A DNA stretch of 64,000 nucleotides from Croceivirga sp009797885 (lineage in GTDB: Bacteria; Bacteroidota; Bacteroidia; Flavobacteriales; Flavobacteriaceae), in the NCBI GenBank assembly GCA_045866215.1, contig AP035880.1, positions 2,914,001 through 2,978,000 on the forward strand. The letters are read 5' to 3'. The notes under the pieces were generated by a model, which made no database searches, had not been told where the DNA came from, and worked only from the letters and a program-made list of their open reading frames with translations. This document shows, in pieces, positions 34,446 to 44,300 of this stretch. The position numbers and the translations under genes were made by a program. Position 1 is the first letter of the stretch; the number at the start of each line of letters is the position of its first letter.

Positions 34446-36038
34446 TTAATATCCGGGATTTTGGACCAAATTTGGATTGGCCAAAACATCCGCAATTGGA
34501 ATTGGAAATATAAAACGGGTTTCGTCACTGGCTTCTTTAAGGTTCCATGCTCTCGAAAATTGACCAAACCGAATGAGGTCTTGTCTTCTCACCATTTCTT
34601 GGTACAATTCCCTACCTCTTTCGGCCAATAAGTCGGCTTCTCCAACAGCACCCAATACTGAGGCACCTCGAGTGGTCCTTAGATCATTGATCATCACCGT
34701 TGGGTCGCCACCCATTCTCCACATGGCTTCCGCTTTCATTAAAAATGCATCGGCATATCGGTACCTCACAATATGTCTTCTGCGATCACCACCTTCTTCA
34801 TTGGGGTGGTATTTTAGCATCCGTATTCCTGAGGTTTCCAATAGTGCATTATCCTGGGGTGCTACATACTCGGCCTGCTCCGTTTCCCTTGTAAACACCA
34901 GTGGCACGCCACCAACATTCTCTCTGGCATCCAAAGGTGTTCCATCTTGCTCATATTGTTGATTGATCAAGAAGCCTAAGCCAATACCTAAGTTATCCTC
35001 GTTTGCACTGGTTGGGTCATGTACCACACCTCTTCGCTCTTCTTGTCCATCACCAGGATAGTTGGTTTCGGCCGCGCCTTCGAATAAATCATAAAACTCG
35101 GCAAGTGTTGTAAATCCATTCCAGCCACCACCATCATTGAACCCAGGGAAGTTTTGATTGTAATGTAGGGTAAGCCAGGTTCGTGGTCCGGCATCTGCTG
35201 GTGACCACCAAATGGTTTCCACATCATTACCTGGTCTAAAAATATCAAAGAAATCACCGGATGCTGCCAACGTATAACCATCCCCCGCAATCGCATCAAC
35301 GTTATCGATGACCACTTGCATATCCGCAGCGGCTGGCGCGGTTCCAAGATATACATGCTTGTTCAAATGGACCCTGGCCATTAAAAGACGGGCTGCCGCT
35401 TTGGTTGGTGTGGACTTTGCACTAATGGCATCGCCCGATGTTACCGTGGGTAGGTCGGCAATAGCAATATTTAAATCACTTACAATACTATCAAGGGCCA
35501 CTTGGCCTGTTAAAACCTCAGGTATGGCACTATTGGGCAAGCCCAAATCCCTGTAAGGAATTTGCCGCCACATATCCAAAATCCAATGCATGGCCCATGC
35601 CCTATAAAACCTGGCCTGAGCTTTGAGCTCGGTAATATCGCCAGCTGAAGTGTTGACACTTTTAGGACTAATAACCCTACTGGCATTAAAGCTAACCGCA
35701 TTGAGTTGCTGCCATGGCTGAATAATGTCAAAAAGCTCTGGAGCCCAAGTATGTCTGTGAATGGATAGCCACCTACCATTGTCCCCCCAGTCCGTTCCCC
35801 GTGTGGGTACTATATATTCGTCCGTGGTTACTTCGTTCAAGGCGAATAAACTCTCTTGATTGGCGAGTGCCCCACCAGCAACACTATTGGTAAGGTTTAC
35901 TACTTCACTTTGTATATCCGCTACTCCAGCAAATCCGTCCGTTATTAACGAATCTGAAGCCTCGATCTCTAAATCCGTACATGAAAACACCCCAGAGACC
36001 AAGAGTGCCATGCCTAAATAATTTGTTATTTTCTTCAT
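34446..36038 (-). CDS. SusD/RagB-family nutrient-binding lipoprotein (locus 1)
   Basis: This 530-residue protein has a lipobox (GVFSC, C20) and the alpha-helical TPR-rich SusD layout: RAQARFYRAWAMHWILDMW-type helices near residue 140 and a C-terminal RRQDLIRFGQFSRAW followed by PIPIADVLANPNLVQNPGY, the standard family ending. It would be a surface lid on the SusC channel that binds an oligosaccharide or other polymer fragment. The substrate is not predictable; it is clearly diverged from the SusD of the starch locus. It lies 12 bp after susC and ends at a terminator. Confidence 0.95.
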   Translation of the reverse strand: MKKITNYLGMALLVSGVFSCTDLEIEASDSLITDGFAGVADIQSEVVNLTNSVAGGALANQESLFALNEVTTDEYIVPTRGTDWGDNGRWLSIHRHTWAPELFDIIQPWQQLNAVSFNASRVISPKSVNTSAGDITELKAQARFYRAWAMHWILDMWRQIPYRDLGLPNSAIPEVLTGQVALDSIVSDLNIAIADLPTVTSGDAISAKSTPTKAAARLLMARVHLNKHVYLGTAPAAADMQVVIDNVDAIAGDGYTLAASGDFFDIFRPGNDVETIWWSPADAGPRTWLTLHYNQNFPGFNDGGGWNGFTTLAEFYDLFEGAAETNYPGDGQEERRGVVHDPTSANEDNLGIGLGFLINQQYEQDGTPLDARENVGGVPLVFTRETEQAEYVAPQDNALLETSGIRMLKYHPNEEGGDRRRHIVRYRYADAFLMKAEAMWRMGGDPTVMINDLRTTRGASVLGAVGEADLLAERGRELYQEMVRRQDLIRFGQFSRAWNLKEASDETRFIFPIPIADVLANPNLVQNPGY

Positions 36039-36050
36039 AATACAATTTTT

Positions 36051-39000
36051 TTAAAAGGTAACATTTACACCCAAACTAACTGTTCTTGGTCTGGGATACG
36101 CTAAATAATCTATGGATGCGGAAGGAATGCCTCCCGTAACCGCAGGAATATCAGAGGTGCTTACCTCTGGATCAGGGCCGCTGTAATCCGTGATCAACAG
36201 TAAGTTTTGACCTGTAAGGCTTAATCTCATGCTCTTAAGGGCTCCTTCACCACTTAAAGGTACATTATAACCGATTGAAGCGGTTTGTAACCTCACAAAG
36301 TCACCCTTTTCCAAAAAGAAAGTACTTGGATTTTGGCTGGAAGGAACGACCCCACCATCCACAACACTTTGCAGATTGTTCCTACTACCGATTTGAGTAG
36401 TGGCAAAAAGGGCATTGGCGGTATTGTTGTAGACATAGAAACCAAACTGTCCCGAGAAGAAAAGGGAAGCGTCCCAGTTCTTGTAAGACGCACTGGTAGA
36501 GAAACCGGCGTTTACGGTAGGCAAGCCCGATTCGTCCTGTATGCTGGGATCGGTATCCACATTCAGGTCGGCATCCACGTTCCGTAAATTATAGGTGAAG
36601 AGCGACCTTCCGTTGGTCAGGACCTGCACAAAAGCATTGGATAAACCTTGGCCATATACTTGTCCTGCTTCTATATTAGGACCATCATAATCGGTCAGCT
36701 CATTATCGTTATACGCAATATTGAAATTGGCATTCCAGTAGAAATCTTCCCCATTAACGATGTCATAGTCCAATCCAAATTCGATCCCCTGGTTGATAAT
36801 GGTGCCATCAACATTTTGAAATGAAAAGGGTTCGTTTGCAGGCTGTACGGCAGGAAGGTTTAATAGGATATCACGGGTTTCCCTTCTATAAAGGTCAATG
36901 GAACCGCTTAGACGATCATTTGCGAACCCAAAATCGATACCCAAGGCATATTGCGTGGTCTCTTCCCATTTCAAATCAGGATTTTCAAAGGCAACCGAAC
37001 GGGTGGCAGGAGCTGTAATTTGTGAATTGGCCGAAATATCAAGGGTTGGGGCATTAAATCTTCCCCATCTTGTCCTATTGGCAAAATTTCCAAAACCAAT
37101 ACCGTCCTGATTACCCGTAATACCCCAACTCAAGCGTAATTTGAGGGTTGAGAAAGTATCTTCATTAACAAAGTCCTCTTCATTAAGTTTCCAGGCAAAT
37201 GCCGCTGAGGGGAAATACCCATACTGATTGTTGCCCCCGAATCTTGAGGATCCGTCTGCCCTGATGGTAGCAGTAAACAGATATTTGTCATAGAGCGTGT
37301 AATTGACCCTGCCAAAAAAGGACTGCAATTCATCGGTAAAGTCAAATGTATCCACTGTTAACGCGTCTACGGGAATACTGGGTAAATCTTGTGTGGTAAT
37401 GTTTGGAGCTGGGAATAAATTCAATATTCTGAATTGATCGCCAAGCTCTGGTTCATCTTCAAAAGTTCCTATACCGTAGGCCTGATATCCGCTTGCCAAA
37501 TTTCTTGTAGCCTCGAAAGCGCTTTTATTTAATGCAGCAATTTGATTCAAATCGGAAGATCCAAAGCCTTGACCTAGAATGTTTTGGCCCTGTCTGTTGA
37601 AGTCCTGAAAGGAATATCCTACTAAAGCATCCAAACTGGAATTCTCAAATTCCTTGGTATAATTCACCGTCAATTCCACCAATCGGTTTTCCGTTTCCAG
37701 ATTGTTCAAAGCACCACGGCCGTTGTTTTCCGAACCATTATTGAGCGCTATTATTTCCGGTCCCACGACTTGACTACGCTCCGAATCCGAAACATCGTAC
37801 CCCAAATTGAGCTTTGCGGATAACTCATCCGTAAAACTGTACTCCAAAGAAAGATTCCCCAAAAACCTATCGGTGTTGGTAAGATCTTGGTAGTAGGCCA
37901 AAAGGTTCGCCGGATTTCTATCGGGTGCAGCGCTCAAATCTGGATTTGCAGCCAAAGTTGGGTTGGAGTATAAAGCAGCGGCCAATAGGTCTCCGGTACT
38001 TCCTGAAGTCCTACTGACAAATGGCGCCTGATCGTTAATTCTGGAAATCGTGGCCTGTAACCCCACTCGTAGCTTGTCATCCAAGAAACGGTGATTCGCA
38101 TTGATCCGACCCGTAATCCGTTCCAAATCGGTGTCTTCTATGATACCGAATTGTTTGGCATATCCAAAAGTGGCCCGTACATTACCCTTACCATAATTCA
38201 AGGCGTAGGAAAGATTGTTGTCTGTAGAAGCTGTTGTTCTATAGATAAAATCTTGCCAGTCCGTGGCGCCTCCTAAGTTTGCTCCACCTCTATCAATGAA
38301 CTCTTCGGTATTCAAAAGGTCATAGGTCTCTCGGACCTCGGCAATATTAAGGTTGCTGGTATAACTCCACTGACCATTCGCACCAGCTCCCTTACCTGAT
38401 TTTGTGGTGATAATGACCACCCCATTGGCTCCCCTGGAACCATATATCGCAGTTGCAGAGGCATCCTTTAGGATACTCATGCTCTCAATATCATTAGGGT
38501 TTAAGAAATTCAATGGGTTTCTGGACCCACTTGTACCCGCTCCAACATCGGAACCACTTGCAGATACCTCTTCGTTGGTCACCGGTACACCGTCAATCAC
38601 AAATAACGGACTGTTATTGGCCCGTACCGAACCCGTACCCCTGATTCTAAGGGCAATTCCTGCACCGGGTTCACCACTACTTTGTGTAATCTGGACCCCT
38701 GCGGTTTTACCTTGGATCAACTGTTCGGGTGATGAAATCACACCTCCGTTAAAATCTTCGGCAGTTACTGATGCCACGGCACCGGTCGCATCCTTAACAG
38801 TAGTTTGACCATAACCAATGATGACTACCTCATCCAACGCTTGCGCATCTTCCTGTAAGGTTACGGAGATTGTTGTTTGGCCGTTAACTGCCACTTCTTG
38901 TGTGGCATAGCCAATGTAACTGAATACCAAAGTGGCGTTGCTGTCCACACCATCCAGGGTATAGTTACCATCAAAATCGGTTTGGGTACCATTTGTGGTA

Positions 39001-39137
39001 CCTTTCACGACAACACTGGCCCCAGGCAGGGGGCCACTCGCGTCTGAAACCGTACCCGTTACCGTCTGGGCCTGGACTGCACCAAAGCACACAAAGGCGC
39101 CCAAAAGCAGCAGGCTTTTAAGTAGCGTAATCTTCAT
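36051..39137 (-). CDS. SusC/RagA TonB-linked outer-membrane transporter (locus 1)
   Basis: This 1028-residue protein has a signal peptide (to about residue 23, AVQAQ), an N-terminal carboxypeptidase-like regulatory domain (TVTGTVSDASGPLPGASV), the SusC TonB-box region LDEVVIIGYG, a plug domain (IRGTGSVRANNSPLFVIDGVPV, DASATAIYGSRGANGVVIITTK) and a 22-strand barrel ending in Phe. It imports a ligand handed over by SusD, using TonB/ExbBD energy. No anti-sigma-binding STN domain is present, which fits regulation by the divergent LacI-type gene rather than by an ECF sigma factor. Confidence 0.96.
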   Translation of the reverse strand: MKITLLKSLLLLGAFVCFGAVQAQTVTGTVSDASGPLPGASVVVKGTTNGTQTDFDGNYTLDGVDSNATLVFSYIGYATQEVAVNGQTTISVTLQEDAQALDEVVIIGYGQTTVKDATGAVASVTAEDFNGGVISSPEQLIQGKTAGVQITQSSGEPGAGIALRIRGTGSVRANNSPLFVIDGVPVTNEEVSASGSDVGAGTSGSRNPLNFLNPNDIESMSILKDASATAIYGSRGANGVVIITTKSGKGAGANGQWSYTSNLNIAEVRETYDLLNTEEFIDRGGANLGGATDWQDFIYRTTASTDNNLSYALNYGKGNVRATFGYAKQFGIIEDTDLERITGRINANHRFLDDKLRVGLQATISRINDQAPFVSRTSGSTGDLLAAALYSNPTLAANPDLSAAPDRNPANLLAYYQDLTNTDRFLGNLSLEYSFTDELSAKLNLGYDVSDSERSQVVGPEIIALNNGSENNGRGALNNLETENRLVELTVNYTKEFENSSLDALVGYSFQDFNRQGQNILGQGFGSSDLNQIAALNKSAFEATRNLASGYQAYGIGTFEDEPELGDQFRILNLFPAPNITTQDLPSIPVDALTVDTFDFTDELQSFFGRVNYTLYDKYLFTATIRADGSSRFGGNNQYGYFPSAAFAWKLNEEDFVNEDTFSTLKLRLSWGITGNQDGIGFGNFANRTRWGRFNAPTLDISANSQITAPATRSVAFENPDLKWEETTQYALGIDFGFANDRLSGSIDLYRRETRDILLNLPAVQPANEPFSFQNVDGTIINQGIEFGLDYDIVNGEDFYWNANFNIAYNDNELTDYDGPNIEAGQVYGQGLSNAFVQVLTNGRSLFTYNLRNVDADLNVDTDPSIQDESGLPTVNAGFSTSASYKNWDASLFFSGQFGFYVYNNTANALFATTQIGSRNNLQSVVDGGVVPSSQNPSTFFLEKGDFVRLQTASIGYNVPLSGEGALKSMRLSLTGQNLLLITDYSGPDPEVSTSDIPAVTGGIPSASIDYLAYPRPRTVSLGVNVTF

Positions 39138-39232
39138 AAATAATTTGTTTTAAGTTTAGTTAATTTAAATTCAAGAGTTAAACATATGTAAAAAATGTGT
39201 TAAATTGACTTTAACCAAAGGTCGCAAAAAAG

Positions 39233-39248
39233 ACGAAAACGGTTTCGT
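39233..39248. promoter_or_regulatory. LacI-type operator candidate, susC1/LacI1 spacer
   Basis: ACGAAAAC|GGTTTCGT is a near-perfect 16-bp palindrome with the central CG typical of LacI-family operators (seven of eight half-site positions pair). It lies in the 351-bp divergent spacer between susC1 and the LacI gene, next to a -7-like element at 39254-39261. Confidence 0.6.
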
Positions 39249-39253
39249 GTTGA

Positions 39254-39261
39254 TAACTTTG
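39254..39261 (+). promoter_or_regulatory. Candidate -7 element for LacI-type gene 1
   Basis: TAACTTTG matches TAnnTTTG exactly. The operator palindrome at 39233-39248 would lie in the -33/-7 spacer, consistent with autorepression. It implies a leader of about 220 nt before the LacI start; no -33 TTG is seen. Confidence 0.35.
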
Positions 39262-39488
39262 CAATTGTTGGGGTATTTCAATTCAACACACTCTAAACTA
39301 TGTAATTCGCAATTCAAACTAGCGAAAAATATGAACTTTAACAAAAATCCGGACAAATTAAATGCTTTTACCTCCCAAATGGATATGGTATAATAGGGAG
39401 ATCCGTGAACCTTATCGGAAAGGATTTACGCTAAATTTTTAACACTAATGGAATATAACTATTTTCAAAAATTTAAGAATTTAGGTAT

Positions 39489-40517
39489 ATGTTGAAGCAA
39501 AAAATCACTTTAAAACATATTGCAAAGGAATTGGATGTTTCCATCTCCACGGTATCAAAGGCATTGAAAAATAGTGAGGAGATCAGTAGGGATACCAAGG
39601 AAAAAATCCAGGCCTTTGCCAAGCTTTACAATTACAAACCCAATAATATTGCCATTAGTTTAAAAAACAAGAGAACCAAAAACATTGGGGTCATCATTCC
39701 GGATATTGTTCATCACTTTTTTACCACGGTCATTAGGGGTATTGAGAATTATGCCAATGCCAAAGGGTACAATGTCATTGTCTGCCTCTCCGATGAGTCC
39801 TTTGATAAGGAAGTCATCAATATGGAAATGTTGGCCAATGGGAGTATAGATGGGTTTATAATGTCACTTTCCGCGGGAACCGAGAAAAAAAAGGACTTTA
39901 ACCATTTAAAGGAAGTTACGGAGCAAGGTATTCCCATGGTGCTTTTTGACCGCGTTACCAGTGAAATCAATTGTGATAAAGTCTTGATAGACGATATTCA
40001 AGGCGCTTATGTAGCGACCAAAAAGCTATTGGATGAAGGACGTCGCAAAATAGCATTGCTCACTACGGAAGACTTTTTTAGTGTAAGTATGAACAGGAAT
40101 AAGGGCTATAAGAAAGCACTAAAGGATTTTGGTTTGGAAGTTAACCCGGATTTGGTTCTAAAGTTGCCCTTTATGGATATTGATGAAGCAAAAATTGAAG
40201 ATTTTCTTAATCAAATTGAACCGGATGCCATCTTAAGTGTTAATGAGATTTTTGGTATCTATGGTATGCGTGTAGTCCAACGAAAAGGGCTGAACGTTCC
40301 CAAGGACATCTCCATAATCGGTTTTACCGATGGATTGTTGGCAAAACATGCCAATCCGAGCATTACTTCTGTTGCCCAACATGGGGAACTGATGGGCGAG
40401 ACAGCGGCGAAAATGCTGATTGAAAAGGTTGAGAGTGAAAACGAAGAAGAAACCTATAGGACAGAAATCCTGCAGCCTACACTCATTGAACGGGAATCCA
40501 CGTTAAATCAAGTATAA
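39489..40517 (+). CDS. LacI-family transcriptional regulator 1
   Basis: This 342-residue protein has an N-terminal LacI helix-turn-helix (TLKHIAKELDVSISTVSKALKN) with hinge (NNIAISLKNKRTKNIGVIIPD) and a periplasmic-binding-like sugar-sensing domain ending in LIERESTL. It is closely similar along its length to regulator 2 at 52289; for example both share VINMEM...NGS(I/V)DGF. It is divergent from susC1, with an operator candidate between, so it should control locus 1 and itself. The effector is unknown, but paralogy with the starch-locus regulator hints at a glucan-type sugar (inference). Confidence 0.94.
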   Translation: MLKQKITLKHIAKELDVSISTVSKALKNSEEISRDTKEKIQAFAKLYNYKPNNIAISLKNKRTKNIGVIIPDIVHHFFTTVIRGIENYANAKGYNVIVCLSDESFDKEVINMEMLANGSIDGFIMSLSAGTEKKKDFNHLKEVTEQGIPMVLFDRVTSEINCDKVLIDDIQGAYVATKKLLDEGRRKIALLTTEDFFSVSMNRNKGYKKALKDFGLEVNPDLVLKLPFMDIDEAKIEDFLNQIEPDAILSVNEIFGIYGMRVVQRKGLNVPKDISIIGFTDGLLAKHANPSITSVAQHGELMGETAAKMLIEKVESENEEETYRTEILQPTLIERESTLNQV

Positions 40518-40612
40518 GCAGATCGCAAAATAGGGGTCATTTCGTTTGGTTGGAAAACATTGGGAATAATCCATTTTCCATACTCAAATGATGGGCCGGA
40601 CCCTCAAGATCC

Positions 40613-41311
40613 TTAATTTGTCCTAAACTGAAATATTTGAGAGTTTGAACGGTTGTTTTCGCTATCAATGGTAATCACGCTCCAATAGTAAACGGTATCA
40701 GCCGTTACCGTAGTTTCAAATGAAGTTTGGGTCACCGTACCGACCAGCGTTTCAGGTGGATTGGCTACATCAAGATATACTTCATAAGAAACGATATCGT
40801 TGTCCAAGTCACTACCGGCCCACCCTAAGGTAAGGCTGCCGGAGTTGACCGTTGCCCCGGATTTGGGGGATGGATCGTCCGCTGGGAAAGGGGAGTAATT
40901 TTCAATGCCGGGCCCCGCGTTGTAAAATTTCCAGGTAGCACTTTCGGCAGTTTCAGAAGTTCCATTGGCTTTGGAAACCACAGACCACGAATATGGGGTG
41001 CCCCGATTTAATCGTATGGCCAATTCGTTTGTATTGGCATTGATCTGTCGTCCGGCATCTGTACTTAAGTCATTTAGGTTTACGGTGTATGAATCCGTGT
41101 TTTGAGCAATGTTCCATCGAAAGATGACCTCACTTTCGGAATCGGACAGCAGGGTACCCTCAGTGCATTCTGAATTGTTTTCAGGAAAAACCAGTGTGGT
41201 TGCGGAGGGGGCAGGAGTAGGCTCTGGATCGCTGGGTCCATCATCACTTCCGCCACAGGCCAATAATACTGGGAAAATCAATATCAGGAATAGGTATTTA
41301 GCGCCTTTCAT
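40613..41311 (-). CDS. FN3-like two-domain lipoprotein of the starch locus
   Basis: This 232-residue lipoprotein (PVLLACGGSDDG, C19) has an Asp/Pro-rich linker followed by two fibronectin-III/Ig-like domains (about 40-135 and 140-232). The strand pattern YSWSVVSKANGTSETAESATWKF recurs as YYWSVITIDSENNRSNSQIFQFRTN. It overlaps the secreted amylase stop-to-start by 4 bp and is the last gene of the minus-strand starch cluster. It is probably a surface accessory that binds glucan or helps display the amylase. No catalytic residues are seen, and it is not a clear SusE or SusF family member. Confidence 0.75.
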   Translation of the reverse strand: MKGAKYLFLILIFPVLLACGGSDDGPSDPEPTPAPSATTLVFPENNSECTEGTLLSDSESEVIFRWNIAQNTDSYTVNLNDLSTDAGRQINANTNELAIRLNRGTPYSWSVVSKANGTSETAESATWKFYNAGPGIENYSPFPADDPSPKSGATVNSGSLTLGWAGSDLDNDIVSYEVYLDVANPPETLVGTVTQTSFETTVTADTVYYWSVITIDSENNRSNSQIFQFRTN

Positions 41312-44300
41312 TGTTTTGTAATTTTAAAATGATGGGTTTTTTTAGAAGTCTTGGCATTGATTATGTAAAGTCCTTTGGGCAATTGCCCCATATCGATGGT
41401 TAGCCTGCCGTTAGTGGTCTTTTGGGTTTTATTTGTAATCAACCGCCCATCGATTCCGAAAATCTCATAGGATACGGAATCATTGGCCATCTTGCCCATT
41501 TCAATTGTCAATTCCCCAGAATTTAGCGGGTTGGGATAAGCTATGGATGCGCCTTCCAAAACAATGGTTTCCTCAAAAACACCTTGACAATTGCTATCGG
41601 TCCTGACCTGTAGCGTATTCACCGATTTTGAAAGGTTCAACGTAATACTTTTATCGGAAGTACGATAGCTTTGTCCGTTTAAAATAATCTCATAGACCGA
41701 CCCTCCCTTAAGTGATAGGGTGGCTTTTTTACCCTCGGAATCAATTTTTGAACTTACGGATAAATCTTCTGGCTCAGTGATGACCACATCAAAGCATTGC
41801 TCATAATCGGTTTCCCCGGCCACAGTGATACAAACGGTATAACTGCCGGCCGAAAGATTGTCAAAAAGGGTAGTATCGTTAAAGGATTGACTCGCAGTAG
41901 CATTCCCGGATAGGGTGGCCGTATAGTCCAGGGGCTCTATGGCTACCAAGGTGATCTGACCGTTGTTACTGTTACGACAGCTCTCGCTGGTTGTGCTTAA
42001 GGTAAAGTTATTGGCCGGTAGTGTAAAGATGGCACATCCCGAGACATTGACAGTTGCCCCCAGGGGTGTATCTGGACACAGATCATTGGCATTTGGAACG
42101 CCATCACCGTCCAAATCGTTTGGGTCCATCATTACCTCGCTTGGGTTGTCTGCCAGAACCCTAAATTCACCCGGAGCAAGACTTATGGGTTCAGTTGCGT
42201 TGCTTACCGCTAAAGGACTGTTCTTCTCCAAAAGATCGTACCATGTTCCCGTCTCTTGAAAATTTGGATTGATGGCCTGTTCGACCATTCCGAAATTCCC
42301 GATAATAGCAATGTGCTTGATAGCGTCCCCAGAGGCGGAGTTGTCCGTTAAATGAATGGTTTTCAATCCAGTTGGAGCACCCAAATCCATGCTGAAGTCG
42401 GTAGTCTCAAAAATAGCCTCACCCAATTTCAGTTTAATGAGGTCCGCCCAGGTATCATAAATTGCCGTTCGATTGGTGTTCTCCAAATACTCCCAACGAA
42501 TCGGTTTTCTGCCGGTTCTTCCATTTTCATCAATGGAGACCTCATAGCCAAGTTCCCCAAATTGCCATATCATTTTGGGCCCTGGAATCGTAAAGAAAAA
42601 GGCTCCAGCGGTCTGTATTCGTTCCAACGCAGTGTCCAGGTCGGTTACCGAATAGGCCCCTTCCGAGTTCCCAAATTCCAGGTTTTTGAACATTAAACGT
42701 TCCTCATCATGACTTTCCATATAGGAAATGGCCGCGGGGATATCAAATCCTTTGACCTGATAGGAAGCCGCTGAAAAATTGGATTTTCCATTTTCATGAT
42801 ATCCCATGGTAGCCTCATTATAGGGGTCCGTTTGCTTGTTCCAAAAAAGAATGCCTTTACCTTCGTCCAGACGGTAATTGGCCCATTGTTCTTCTTCCTG
42901 TATTCCACCCAGGTGTTCAAAAATCACATAAAAATCCTCATCCACGGCCCACTGGGTATCCGCGTATCCCTTTAAAACCTCAATTCGATCGGGCTGCGTG
43001 GCATTGGTACAGCCGTCATCGTTGGCCGAACAGTTTTGGGTAAAACCCTTTGTGAGGTCCCAACGGAACCCATCTATCCTATACTCCTCTATCCAATATC
43101 GTATCGTACGGTTCACATAGTCCTGGGTAGCCTGGGATTGATGGTTAAAATCGTTGAAGACGTTGAAAGAATGCCTGGCTTCTGCATTAAAAAAAGGATT
43201 TTCCGAACTGGCCACCCCACCAGTACCACCACCACTGGTATTCCATAAACGGAAATAAGGATGCTGGCCTGTACCATGGTTATAGACCACATCCAGGATA
43301 ACGGCCATGCCCCGATTATGGCATTCTTCTATAAACTGTTTAAAGGCCGTCGGTGTTCCGTAGTACTTGTCCAAAGCCATATGGAATGATGGATTGTAGC
43401 CCCAACTGTCATTGCCATCAAATTCACTAACGGGCATCAATTCAATGGCATTGATACCCAAATCCTGTAGGTAGTCCAGTCTAGAGCGAACGGCATCAAA
43501 ACTATGGAACTCGTCAAAATCACGGATCAAGAGCTCGTAGACCACCAAATCGGTTACTTTGGGTTTTTCGAAATTCAGAGTGGCATCGGACCACACAAAA
43601 TCCGGGTCGCCCGTTCGTAATAAGGTTACGGCCTGTGTAGTACTTCCCGAAGGGTATTCCGGAAGGTTGGGATAGGTAACATCATCAATAAAACCGTCGT
43701 TGAACTCATCCAAAATGGTGGTGGAATATGGATCGGCAATAGTGATGTCCAAATCCACCAGGTATTGGAACAGGTGATTGGTTTGTGGGCTTAGTCCTGT
43801 TAGTTCAAGCCAAAACCGGTCTTGAGCACTGTCTTTTTTCATCAGATAGGTGTTATTGGTTGCCCAATTGTTAAAATCCCCAATAACATAGACAAAGTCC
43901 TTACCCGGAGCATAGAGTACCAAAGTAGCCTTGGTTGGATCAGTAGGGTCGAGGTTAATGCCATCAAGGAGTCCCAAGGGTAATGCTTCCTCGGTTATCG
44001 CAGGCCGTATTAGGGCATCAAAAGTCACACTTTCGGTATCCGTGCCATTGGTGGCTTCTAATACAAAAGTTGTGTTTTCACTGACCACATAGGTGTTGCC
44101 GTAAGTAGTAATCCCGGATTGGGTATCTACTGGGACTCCGTTGGCAGTAAGGGTAAAATCTGCAGTTTGGCCTATAACGGCTTCAATTGAAAACGTCTGT
44201 CCAGCATCTAATACGGTGGTGCTTGCCGGGGGGGAATTCAAAACCAATTGAAAGGCTCCCACATCGAATAAAAAGTCCTGCGTTTGACGACTTCCGTCCT

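Noticed and set aside
34328..34567. 79-codon minus-strand ORF at the susD1 end
   Set aside because: It crosses the intrinsic terminator and overlaps susD1 in another frame.
39205..39393. 62-codon plus-strand ORF upstream of LacI 1
   Set aside because: It spans the operator and promoter-like region and has no recognisable protein features.
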